From contig DATDXV010000007.1 in the NCBI GenBank assembly GCA_035289205.1, positions 1 to 20,303 on the forward strand: a stretch of 20,303 bases of DNA, given 5' to 3'. Positions 6,341 to 13,140 of this stretch are shown one piece after another (position 1 is the first letter of the stretch; the number at the start of each line of letters is the position of its first letter). The notes beneath the pieces are model-generated. The model saw only the letters and a program-made list of their open reading frames with translations. It had not been told where the DNA came from and did not search any database. This DNA comes from DATDXV01 sp035289205 (GTDB taxonomy: Archaea > Aenigmatarchaeota > Aenigmatarchaeia > Aenigmatarchaeales > DATDXV01). The translations under genes were made by a program, and so were the position numbers.

Positions 6341-6596
6341 GGTCGTTACAAGTCAGTTCTCAGATTTTTCTGAGATGGCTCTAGAGATAGCCAGAAAAGT
6401 CGCGAACGACTTTGATGATGTCGAGGTCAAGGAGATAAAGGCTGAGGAACCAGAAGGTAAGGAGATCATAGAATATCTAGGGATAGATTCCTTTCCCGCT
6501 ATTCTCATAGACGGCGAGCCTCACTTCATGGGAGTTCCTAGGGAGGAAAACCTTCGCGCTGCGGTAAGGGAGTTCCTGAGTGAGAAGAATGAATAG
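6321..6596 (+). CDS. Thioredoxin-fold protein lacking the catalytic cysteines (SDFS in place of CxxC)
   Basis: This 91-residue small thioredoxin/glutaredoxin-like protein starts at a GTG (6321) preceded by GGAGGAGGAG, overlapping the 3' end of trxB by 20 bases. An in-frame extension to 6198 lies wholly inside trxB and is not credible. The sequence follows the archaeal small thioredoxin pattern: strand AKLVIEVVTS, active-site loop QFSDFSEMA, helix, second strand DVEVKEI, then FPAILIDGEPHFMG with the cis-proline. In active relatives the loop reads like TCPYCPMA; here both cysteines are serine (SDFS) and the protein contains no cysteine. It therefore cannot perform dithiol exchange. A scaffold, chaperone or partner-binding role for the neighbouring reductase is inference. 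Confidence 0.85.
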   Translation: MAKLVIEVVTSQFSDFSEMALEIARKVANDFDDVEVKEIKAEEPEGKEIIEYLGIDSFPAILIDGEPHFMGVPREENLRAAVREFLSEKNE

Positions 6597-7065
6597 AGAT
6601 GAGAAGAGGCAGATACTTGCCATACTGCTATTGCTGGTTTTTGTAGGAAGCGCCATAGCGTATGCCTTCTTATTGCTTCCTGCAAGTCCAACGACCACAA
6701 CAACAAATACGAATCTGCAATATGACTATGACAGACCGCTTTCCGAATCAGAGGAAGCTTCATACGTACAGAGAGGCGCTGTGATAATAAAGTACTTTTA
6801 CAGCGTCGATTGCATTGACTGCGACACGCTGAACACACATATCACGCAGCTCTCTCAGGCTTTGTCAGGAAAGGTTGTTGTGGAGAGGCTGGACCTTGCC
6901 AAATACAACCTGCTTGCAACAGGCCTGAATGTTACAGAAGCGCCAGCAATGATTCTCCTCGGATATGGAAAAAGGGAAAGGATAGACGGATATACGGAAT
7001 ACAACGATCTTTTCGTAAAAACATGCACGCTCTATCCTTATACAGTGAACGAATGCTCAATCTAA
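6589..7065 (+). CDS. Membrane-anchored thioredoxin-like protein with CIDC motif
   Basis: From the ATG at 6589 (GTGAG five bases upstream; an in-frame GTG at 6580 would add three residues) the protein has 158 residues. It starts with a positively charged tip (MNRDEKRQ) and one hydrophobic helix (about 9-31), followed by a Thr-rich linker (PTTTTTNT), so the remainder should lie outside the membrane. The thioredoxin fold shows KYFYSVDCIDCDTL with C75 and C78, and TEAPAMI with the cis-proline at 119. Two more cysteines at 146 and 156 near the C-terminus may form a structural disulfide. It overlaps the preceding gene by 8 bases. With trxB and the cysteine-less protein it forms a redox operon; a role in disulfide chemistry of surface proteins such as the cysteine-containing pilins is inferred. 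Confidence 0.85.
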   Translation: MNRDEKRQILAILLLLVFVGSAIAYAFLLLPASPTTTTTNTNLQYDYDRPLSESEEASYVQRGAVIIKYFYSVDCIDCDTLNTHITQLSQALSGKVVVERLDLAKYNLLATGLNVTEAPAMILLGYGKRERIDGYTEYNDLFVKTCTLYPYTVNECSI

Positions 7066-7179
7066 GTCCTTCTTGAATTTTCTTATAGCTGCTGGAAGCG
7101 CTTCCGGTTCAATGCCTAAAACGTTGGCAGCCTCTTCAAGCATTCTATTTTCTTTCTTCAGCTCTTCGATATCTTTCAT
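7057..7179 (-). CDS. Small helical protein (40 residues) directly downstream of alaS
   Basis: ATG at 7179 is one base after the alaS stop (TAAGATG), with AGGGGA at the end of alaS as Shine-Dalgarno. The 40 residues begin MKDIEELKKENRMLEEAAN, a strongly amphipathic heptad-like helix, and end in a Lys-rich segment. The spacing, the ribosome-binding site and the charged composition support a real small gene, translationally coupled to alaS. The 3' end overlaps the convergent CIDC thioredoxin gene by 9 bases. It is not recognised; an accessory helical subunit is possible but unsupported. Confidence 0.6.
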   Translation of the reverse strand: MKDIEELKKENRMLEEAANVLGIEPEALPAAIRKFKKDLD

Positions 7180-7180
7180 C

Positions 7181-9880
7181 TTATCCCCTTACAAATTGCT
7201 CCATTGATTTCAGGGCCTCTTTGATCTTGTCTCTGTTCTCTGCTACTCCCTGCGCAAGGGATGCGCTCCCTCCGCCTTTCCCATTCAACACCGAGCAGGC
7301 CCTTTTGATCAATTCGCTGCAATTGAAATCTGCTTTGATGGCCTTAGCTCCTGCAGAAGCAAACAAAGAGATCTTCTGCCCGCTTCCGATGAGGAATATC
7401 AAAGTGTCATCTGAGCTCAGTTCCTTTGAGATCTCCCTCAGTTTGTCAATATCGGCCCCCTTGATTTCGCTTATCATCACTCTAATCTCCCCAACATTTC
7501 CGAACTCGAGCTCCTCCGCCTGCTTCTTTGCCTCGTTCTTTATCTCCTTTTCCTTCGATCTCCTGGCCTTTTTCCATTCCTCAAAGAGCCTAAGGAGAGG
7601 CTCCTTGATATCCCCCTTCGTTCCCAAAAGTTTTCTGCATTCATCTAGCATCCTGCTTCTTTCCTCCAGATGCTCAATAGCTCTCTTTCCCGCCTTGTAA
7701 ACAAACCTGACAGTTCCGTCTGTGGGCCTTTCAACCTTTGTTATGATTATGGGGTGCATGGGGCCTGTATGCTTGCCATGCGTCCCTCCGCATGCCTCAA
7801 CGTCAAAATCCCCTATTGAGGCTATCCTAAGAATCCTTTCAGGAATAGGCCCTCCCTGGTATATTATGAAACCATGCTTCCTTTCTGCAAGGGATCTTGG
7901 ACGTTCAACTTTCGTTATTGGGAGGTCTTTCCTTGCAACCTCGTTTGCAAGCTTTTCTATTTTTTCTATCTTCTCAGGCATGGGCATCTCGTAATGTGTC
8001 ATGTCTATGTGGGCCTTGTCATCATCCTTCTTTGATCCCATCTGCCATAGCCACGGACCCAGAATCTTTCTTGACGCAGAATTGATTATGTGCGTTGCGT
8101 CGTGATGCAGGGTTATCCGCTCCCTTCTTGCCTTGTCTATCTTGCATTTGACTTTATCCCCAACTTTCAGTTTCGCATTCTCAGCATGATGAATAACAAC
8201 CCCGTCAACTTTCTCTACGTTGTGGATTCCAACGCCCCCAATCTCTCCGTGATCCGGCTCCTGCCCCCCACCCCTTGGATAGAAAGCTGTTCTGTCCAAG
8301 ACAATTGCCCCGTCCTCAAGAATCTTTATTACCTTTGCATCGAACTCGAAGACATCCTGGTAATAGAGTGCAAGTGTTTCCGGCAAACCTTTCACATCCT
8401 TCCTTTTCTCCTCCATTCTTTCGCTCTGATGCTTCCCTGCCACCTTCGCATAGAAGTCTGAGGGGGCTGTTATCTGCGTTCCATGCTCCGCTGCAACCTT
8501 GCTAAGAAGCTCCGGCGTTATTCCATGCGAATCATAAAGCTCTATCAACTTTCCTGTGGTGAAGCTTGTTTTGTTCATAACTAGCTTCTCAATCATCTGC
8601 CTGCTCTTGTGGGAGCTCTCCTTGTGCCTTCTGACTTCCATGTCCAGGACTTCCCTTGTCCTTTCAAAGCCATCCTTGAGCTCCGGATACATCTCGTGAA
8701 GGTTTTTTGCGTGCATCTCCATAACCGAATGCAGGTCAATCGGGAGCGAGAACTTTTCTATGAAGTCCAGCGCTCTTCTGAGTATGATTCTGAGGTTGTA
8801 GCCGCCGCCTACATTGCTCGGTATCCCGCCGTCGGTCATTGCATAGAGAAGTGTTTGAGTATGGTCTGCAATTGAATAGATGGCCTTCATAGGTTCAACC
8901 TTGTTCAACATGTCAATTCTGCTTACGCCAAGCTGCTTTGCAATGATCTGCTGGACCTTCTCTATATCATCCACCTCGTCCATGTTAAGCCTTCCAGCCA
9001 GTTTGGAATAGTTCAGGAAGAATTTTTGGTCATATTCTATTCCGCACTTCTGCTTCAGTTTGTCAATTATGTTTCCGTAGACAGCATCGTAAATAGTTGG
9101 CGTTCCTTGGGAGAGCCAGACAAATTTCTCCAGTCCAGCTCCCATGTCTATGATCTTCTGCTTCATTTCTTTGTGATTTTCTGCTGTCCCTTCGAACTCC
9201 GTGAACACTGCATTGCCAACCTCCAGACCTTGTATGTGGTATTCAAGGGAGCTCCCGAATGCAGCCGGACCAAGCCAGACATCCTCTATGAAATTTATAT
9301 CATCGGGTTTTATGCCAAACACCTTAGTAAGAAGTGCATAGTCAAGCTCCATACATCTGTCTTTCCAATAGCCCTGCTTGCCGTCATAGGAAGCAACCTG
9401 GCCTACCATGACGAAGCTTGTGAAGTGCCTCCCGGAAACCCCAACCTGCGGTATGTCATTGAACCTCAAGCAGGGCTGCCCGACTATAAGGGGGTTTGCA
9501 GGCAGGTCAAACTCCACCCCCCTGCACCAGCGCATGTAATTGACGATGCTTGCTATGTTGAAATACAAGCCAGGAAACCATCTGCATACAACAGGGTTCC
9601 TTGGCGCGGGATGATGCCCCTCGTCAACAAAGAAGCTTTCAATGCTCTTCCATGCTTCAACATAATCAAACCTCTTTCTGGTTATCTGCTTCCCTATGAA
9701 TTCGTAGGGCTTGCATGATACGTCGTTGCATCTTCCCTGCTCATTTATGGACCAGAAGAACTTCCCGCAGTTGTCGCACTTCCTTCTGATAAAGCCTCTC
9801 TCCTTGAAGAGCTCTACCGCCCAGTATCTCTTAGGGTCTTTCTGCATCATTCTTATTATGGAGCTCTTGTCGGCAGGCAT
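7181..9880 (-). CDS. alaS: Alanyl-tRNA synthetase, archaeal type
   Basis: This 899-residue enzyme attaches alanine to tRNA-Ala in the cytosol. The N-terminus carries the archaeal cysteine cluster (C35, C38, C51, C56 in RRKCDNCGKFF and GRCNDVSCKPYEFIG), then the class II catalytic core (SIESFFVDEGHHPAPRNPVV, LRFNDIPQVGVSGRHFTSF, GLEVGNAVFTEF), a helical tRNA-binding region, and the editing domain with HHDATHIINSA and CGGTHGKHTG supplying the HxxxH and CxxxH zinc ligands. The C-terminal part has the coiled coil and the glycine-rich GKGGGSASLAQG characteristic of the C-Ala domain. A longer in-frame start at 9940 would add 20 residues overlapping the upstream gene; the ATG at 9880 is preferred because a TATA box is centred about 29 bases before it. 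Confidence 0.96.
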   Translation of the reverse strand: MPADKSSIIRMMQKDPKRYWAVELFKERGFIRRKCDNCGKFFWSINEQGRCNDVSCKPYEFIGKQITRKRFDYVEAWKSIESFFVDEGHHPAPRNPVVCRWFPGLYFNIASIVNYMRWCRGVEFDLPANPLIVGQPCLRFNDIPQVGVSGRHFTSFVMVGQVASYDGKQGYWKDRCMELDYALLTKVFGIKPDDINFIEDVWLGPAAFGSSLEYHIQGLEVGNAVFTEFEGTAENHKEMKQKIIDMGAGLEKFVWLSQGTPTIYDAVYGNIIDKLKQKCGIEYDQKFFLNYSKLAGRLNMDEVDDIEKVQQIIAKQLGVSRIDMLNKVEPMKAIYSIADHTQTLLYAMTDGGIPSNVGGGYNLRIILRRALDFIEKFSLPIDLHSVMEMHAKNLHEMYPELKDGFERTREVLDMEVRRHKESSHKSRQMIEKLVMNKTSFTTGKLIELYDSHGITPELLSKVAAEHGTQITAPSDFYAKVAGKHQSERMEEKRKDVKGLPETLALYYQDVFEFDAKVIKILEDGAIVLDRTAFYPRGGGQEPDHGEIGGVGIHNVEKVDGVVIHHAENAKLKVGDKVKCKIDKARRERITLHHDATHIINSASRKILGPWLWQMGSKKDDDKAHIDMTHYEMPMPEKIEKIEKLANEVARKDLPITKVERPRSLAERKHGFIIYQGGPIPERILRIASIGDFDVEACGGTHGKHTGPMHPIIITKVERPTDGTVRFVYKAGKRAIEHLEERSRMLDECRKLLGTKGDIKEPLLRLFEEWKKARRSKEKEIKNEAKKQAEELEFGNVGEIRVMISEIKGADIDKLREISKELSSDDTLIFLIGSGQKISLFASAGAKAIKADFNCSELIKRACSVLNGKGGGSASLAQGVAENRDKIKEALKSMEQFVRG

Positions 9881-9904
9881 AACTAAAACTTGGCATGGGA
9901 CGTA

Positions 9905-9914
9905 ATAAATATAG
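9905..9914 (-). promoter_or_regulatory. TATA box of alaS
   Basis: On the minus strand the gap between the upstream gene (stop at 9934) and alaS contains TATATTTATT, centred about 29 bases before the ATG at 9880. This predicts a transcript with a leader of only 2-3 bases and supports the shorter alaS start. There is no Shine-Dalgarno motif just before the ATG. Confidence 0.55.
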
Positions 9915-9933
9915 CGGTTGCCGGAAGGATGGC

Positions 9934-10773
9934 CTAGCACTCTACAGGCGCTGGGCGTTTCCCCAGTGCGGCTGCGATGTTTCTTGTGAGATTATCCACC
10001 CCGAAACCGGTCTCATTCATTGACTTTATAGCCAGCTCGAATGCCGCAGCATCTCCCTGCCCGTTTGCAAATGCAGTGTATTCCATTGCAACACGGTTTA
10101 TGCTGACCGGGTTGCATGAGTTGAATTCGCGCGGGCAGTGCATGGCGTAGAGGTCGTGGCATGCCACGCCGCTTTTATCAATATAACTCATTGTGCGCGC
10201 AACAGCAACGCCCTCATCTATGTCGGGATTAAATCTCTCCCTTCTCTTCTTAAGCTCTTTGTGCGTATCCCTGTGGATCACAGATATGTTCTCGGACAGC
10301 GCGTTTAAGTGGCCGTTCTGCCCCTCTGCATCCGCATCCTGCGGGCTGTACATGTAGCTGTATTCAGGCTCCTCGCCGAATACCCTTATGGCCCTCTCGT
10401 AATTTCTTCTCCTTCTGATTCCCAATACAAAATGGTCGATGAATTCCGGCTTAGGTTTTTTCAGCCTTTCTGCAATCTCTGCGAGCTTGCTTTCCACATA
10501 GTCTATGATCTCTTTCCAAGGTCTTGTGCTGCTGGCAATTCCATAATCGGTTGTCATTGCGACTATGCCGTTCTCATAGAAAATGATTCTATAGTCCCGT
10601 TTCTGGTCATGGTAGCGGAATGGCATGAAGGTGAAGTGGTCGGCGGGTATAGGCCTGCCGATGCCCTTGACCTTTTCCATGAAGGTGAACATCTCCTCCT
10701 TGTCGAATCTTCTTGTGCTTCCGTTGGAAAGGGCTGTCAGAAAAGCAAGCTCTTCTTTCTTGTAGGGTGACAT
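9934..10773 (-). CDS. Uncharacterised protein (279 residues)
   Basis: The family is not recognised. The protein is hydrophilic, with no signal peptide or membrane helix. Residues 1-100 look like a compact alpha/beta domain (DYRIIFYENGIVAMTTDYG at 60-78). A basic segment around 117-128 (GIRRRRNYERAIRV) precedes an acidic, flexible stretch (YSPQDADAEGQ) and a His/Cys-containing C-terminal half (CHDLYAMHCPREFNSCNP) ending ALGKRPAPVEC. Its ATG is 26 bases from a TATA box, so the transcript is predicted leaderless. A 17-base inverted repeat covers the start codon. It lies upstream of alaS in the same direction, but alaS has its own TATA box, so a functional link is not implied. Confidence 0.8.
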   Translation of the reverse strand: MSPYKKEELAFLTALSNGSTRRFDKEEMFTFMEKVKGIGRPIPADHFTFMPFRYHDQKRDYRIIFYENGIVAMTTDYGIASSTRPWKEIIDYVESKLAEIAERLKKPKPEFIDHFVLGIRRRRNYERAIRVFGEEPEYSYMYSPQDADAEGQNGHLNALSENISVIHRDTHKELKKRRERFNPDIDEGVAVARTMSYIDKSGVACHDLYAMHCPREFNSCNPVSINRVAMEYTAFANGQGDAAAFELAIKSMNETGFGVDNLTRNIAAALGKRPAPVEC

Positions 10774-10787
10774 AAAGAATCTTTATG
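10771..10787. repeat. 17-bp inverted repeat at the start site of the 279-residue gene
   Basis: CATAAAGA-A-TCTTTATG has perfect 8-base arms around a single central base. It covers the start codon and the 14 bases upstream of the predicted leaderless transcription start, between start site and TATA box, where an archaeal repressor would block transcription. A chance AT-rich palindrome is possible. Confidence 0.4.
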
Positions 10788-10794
10788 GAATAAG

Positions 10795-10803
10795 CTTTAA
10801 ATA
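10795..10803 (-). promoter_or_regulatory. TATA box of the 279-residue gene
   Basis: The minus strand reads TATTTAAAG, centred near 10799, 26 bases from the ATG at 10773. This is canonical spacing for a leaderless transcript, and no Shine-Dalgarno is seen. Confidence 0.65.
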
Positions 10804-10856
10804 GCTGCATGGAGATCCTTTCGCAAGATGGAGGCAGCCCGCTCATTTAACCTTAT

Positions 10857-10866
10857 CTTTTTATTA
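10857..10866 (+). promoter_or_regulatory. TATA box of the pilus operon
   Basis: CTTTTTATTA, centred near 10862, lies about 25 bases before the ATG at 10887. It predicts a leaderless transcript beginning the pilus operon. Unlike the shared boxes further left, the divergent gene here has its own element 60 bases away. Confidence 0.6.
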
Positions 10867-10886
10867 TGGCTTGCTAATTATCTCCT

Positions 10887-11294
10887 ATGAAAGGACAGTC
10901 TGCTTTGGAGTATATGATGATACTGGGCATGGTTCTTCTCATGCTTATACCTCTGGCTGCATACACATGGAACCAGAGCGATCAAACAACGAAGTCAAGG
11001 CAGGCTGAGATAGCTGTCAGTTCTATTGCCGCAGCGGCTGATAGCATATGGGCGCAGGGGCCTGGCGCAAAGACTACAATAAATGTGCTTTTTCCAAACG
11101 GTTATGACTCAACAAAGAGCCTTCTAGCAAACAGGACAATAGTATTAAGGTTTTCTAGCTCTTCCGGCGATCAGGACGCTGTTGCGATAACAAAGGCAAA
11201 CATAACAGGATCTCTTCCTTCCAGCAATGGATACAGGCAGCTTGTCCTTGAGGTTGTAGGCAGCTCAGTGAACGTGACAGTTGTCGGTGGTTGA
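10887..11294 (+). CDS. Type IV prepilin-like protein with Glu5 (minor pilin 1)
   Basis: The protein has 135 residues. It starts MKGQSALEYMMILGMVLLML, a class III signal in which archaeal prepilin peptidase (PibD/EppA) would cut after the glycine, leaving Gln1 and the conserved Glu5 of the mature pilin followed by the hydrophobic assembly helix. The remainder is a Ser/Thr-rich, beta-rich head with no cysteine and about four N-glycosylation sequons. It is first in the pilus operon and its stop directly abuts the next start (TGAATG). A minor or core pilin subunit is inferred from signal and context; the dominant pilin is probably the gene at 18451. Confidence 0.85.
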   Translation: MKGQSALEYMMILGMVLLMLIPLAAYTWNQSDQTTKSRQAEIAVSSIAAAADSIWAQGPGAKTTINVLFPNGYDSTKSLLANRTIVLRFSSSSGDQDAVAITKANITGSLPSSNGYRQLVLEVVGSSVNVTVVGG

Positions 11295-11699
11295 ATGAAA
11301 GCGCAGGCAGCCATGGAATTCACCGTCCTTGTAATCTTCACGCTGATATTCATTTTTGCATTTTACTCCAGCATCTTCGGAAGTCAGCTAAGGGCGCAGG
11401 ATCAGCAGATACAGGGAAGGCTTGACATATTCTGCAGCGACTTTGCGGAAAAAATAAGCAATGCATATTACTACGGCAAAGGCTTCAGCCAGAATATCAC
11501 CGTTTACAGCAACATCTACGGGGCCGGCTTCAATGTTACTGTATACAACTTCTCACTGGCATGCGAGAATACCAGATACTCCTCTATAAAAAGGATTCCG
11601 ACAGGCAATGTAACTTATAACAGCGCATACCCTCCATTTGTTGTTCCGCAGAAGACAGTGCAGATAGAGAATGTCGGGGATAGGATAGTGATATCATGA
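11295..11699 (+). CDS. Type IV prepilin-like protein with Glu5 (minor pilin 2)
   Basis: The protein has 134 residues. It begins MKAQAAMEFTVLVIFTLIFI; cleavage after Ala3 leaves QAAME, again with Glu5, and a long hydrophobic helix. The head domain has two cysteines (FCSDF and LACEN) that could pair, many aromatic residues and about four N-glycosylation sequons. The gene overlaps the next by the four-base ATGA. It is assigned as a minor pilin from signal, size and position in the operon; homologous families cannot be told apart by eye. Confidence 0.83.
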   Translation: MKAQAAMEFTVLVIFTLIFIFAFYSSIFGSQLRAQDQQIQGRLDIFCSDFAEKISNAYYYGKGFSQNITVYSNIYGAGFNVTVYNFSLACENTRYSSIKRIPTGNVTYNSAYPPFVVPQKTVQIENVGDRIVIS

Positions 11700-12706
11700 A
11701 AGGCCAGCTCTTCTCAATAGATTTCATTGTAGCGCTTATGATATTCACAGGCCTGATGCTCTTCATGTTTTTCTACTGGACAAATGTGCCGAAGACAGCC
11801 CAGCTCGATCTTCAGAACAGGGCATATAGCTTGTCCAACTTTATTGTCACGCAGAGCTTTGGGAAGGAGAATGTTCTGGAATGCTCAAAGCTTTTTAATC
11901 TTGCATTCAGAAACTACACGCAGCTAAAGAGCGACCTCAATATAAACCCGTATGATTTTTACATAGAACTCTTCAGCCTAAGCGCAAACACATGCCCGGC
12001 CATAAGGCCTAAGCTGGATATTATGTTGGTTATGGACAGATCCGGAAGCATGAATGATGACAACAAGATGGATGATGCGAAGACCGCTGCTAACAGCTTT
12101 GTAGGCAGCACGAACGCTGCCTATGACCAGGCCGGATTAGTATCGTTTTCCACCACAGCGTCCTTGGATCAAACGCTGTTGAATATGACGGCTTCCAACA
12201 AGACTGCGCTGAAGAGCGTAATAGGAAACCTTACTGCAAACGGCTGGACTGACATAGGGGATGGCATAGGAAATGCAACTATGGAGTTTCTTTCCAACAG
12301 ATCCAGGGGCGATTCGACAAAGGTACAGGTTCTTCTTTCCGACGGCAATCCAAATAGGCCTGTGAATACGGCTACAGCTTTGAAGCATTCAATAGATAAG
12401 GCAAGGGAGGCATGTTCCTACGGGATAAAGATATATACCATTTCATTGGGCGGTGATGCAAACAGGACACTGATGCAGGACATAGCAAACATTACCGGAG
12501 GCAAGGAGTACTATGCCCCGGCAGGAAATGACCTTCTCAATATTTTCAGTAACATAAGCCAGGACATAACAGTCGTATCTGCCTACGGCACAAAACCGCC
12601 TTCAACGGTCCCTGACATCTCCTCCGTTAGCAGGATTGTCCAGATAGGTACCCAGACGCTGCAGATGAACGTAAAGGTCTACGGACCTATACAGGTTGGT
12701 TGCTAA
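11696..12706 (+). CDS. Prepilin-like protein carrying a von Willebrand factor A domain (probable pilus adhesin)
   Basis: The protein has 336 residues. The N-terminus MKGQLFSIDFIVALMIFTGL is a class III-type signal and assembly helix, but Glu5 is replaced (Ile5, Asp6 after cleavage at Gly3). A linker of about 70 residues leads to a VWA domain at about 105-295, with the complete metal-ion-dependent adhesion site: DRSGS (D114, S116, S118), T185 in GWTDIGDG and D216 in LLSDGNP. VWA domains with an intact MIDAS bind ligands through Mg2+, typically in adhesion. About nine NxS/T sequons suggest glycosylation. The protein ends in a cysteine. In bacterial tight-adherence and type IV pili, VWA-bearing subunits sit at the tip; by analogy this is likely the pilus tip adhesin. 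The start overlaps the previous stop (ATGA). Confidence 0.88.
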   Translation: MKGQLFSIDFIVALMIFTGLMLFMFFYWTNVPKTAQLDLQNRAYSLSNFIVTQSFGKENVLECSKLFNLAFRNYTQLKSDLNINPYDFYIELFSLSANTCPAIRPKLDIMLVMDRSGSMNDDNKMDDAKTAANSFVGSTNAAYDQAGLVSFSTTASLDQTLLNMTASNKTALKSVIGNLTANGWTDIGDGIGNATMEFLSNRSRGDSTKVQVLLSDGNPNRPVNTATALKHSIDKAREACSYGIKIYTISLGGDANRTLMQDIANITGGKEYYAPAGNDLLNIFSNISQDITVVSAYGTKPPSTVPDISSVSRIVQIGTQTLQMNVKVYGPIQVGC

Positions 12707-13140
12707 TGAAAGGCTTTGTATTAACCATGGATGCAACACTGGCGGTTGTAGTTGCTATAGTTCTTTCTGCGATAGCGGTTACGCTTTATAACACCAGTAG
12801 CCTTCCTTCAGCGGAAAGTTCGCAGCTTTTTGCAGTAGGAAATGACATGCTGACAGTCCTTTTCAAATCTGGGAAGCTCCAGGCATATGTTGGCCAGAAT
12901 CCAACAGCTGTAAATCCTCAGTTGGGGCAATATCTCCAGCTTCTTCCTGCCCAGTATTGCGGCAATGTGACGGTGACAACTTACAGCTATTCCGGCGGCA
13001 GCTTTACACTCCGGGACAACTTCAACAACATAACCGCAGGCTGCCCTAAGACAAGGGATCTTTTCAAATCGAAGAGGGTGTTTGCAGAGTTCGGTAAGCA
13101 ACGCTTCGGGCTTGCCGAAATGGAGGTATGGTTGAGATGA
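12706..13140 (+). CDS. Prepilin-like protein without Glu5 (minor pilin 3)
   Basis: The protein has 144 residues. The ATG at 12706 overlaps the preceding stop by one base (TAATG); a TTG two codons earlier is less likely because the shared MKG motif begins at the ATG. MKGFVLTMDATLAVVVAIVL resembles a class III signal but has Met5 and Asp6 instead of Glu5, matching the pattern of the VWA gene. The head contains two cysteines (QYCGN and AGCPK) and about three sequons. It is probably a minor pilus component next to the adhesin. Confidence 0.8.
   Translation: MKGFVLTMDATLAVVVAIVLSAIAVTLYNTSSLPSAESSQLFAVGNDMLTVLFKSGKLQAYVGQNPTAVNPQLGQYLQLLPAQYCGNVTVTTYSYSGGSFTLRDNFNNITAGCPKTRDLFKSKRVFAEFGKQRFGLAEMEVWLR

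Noticed and set aside
9026..9718. 230-codon open frame on the plus strand
   Set aside because: It is antisense to the most conserved part of alaS, whose minus-strand motifs account for the sequence; it has no promoter, no ribosome site and no recognisable domain.
9881..9940. Longer alaS start adding 20 residues
   Set aside because: The extension contains the alaS TATA box and overlaps the upstream gene; archaeal AlaRS similarity starts after the ATG at 9880.
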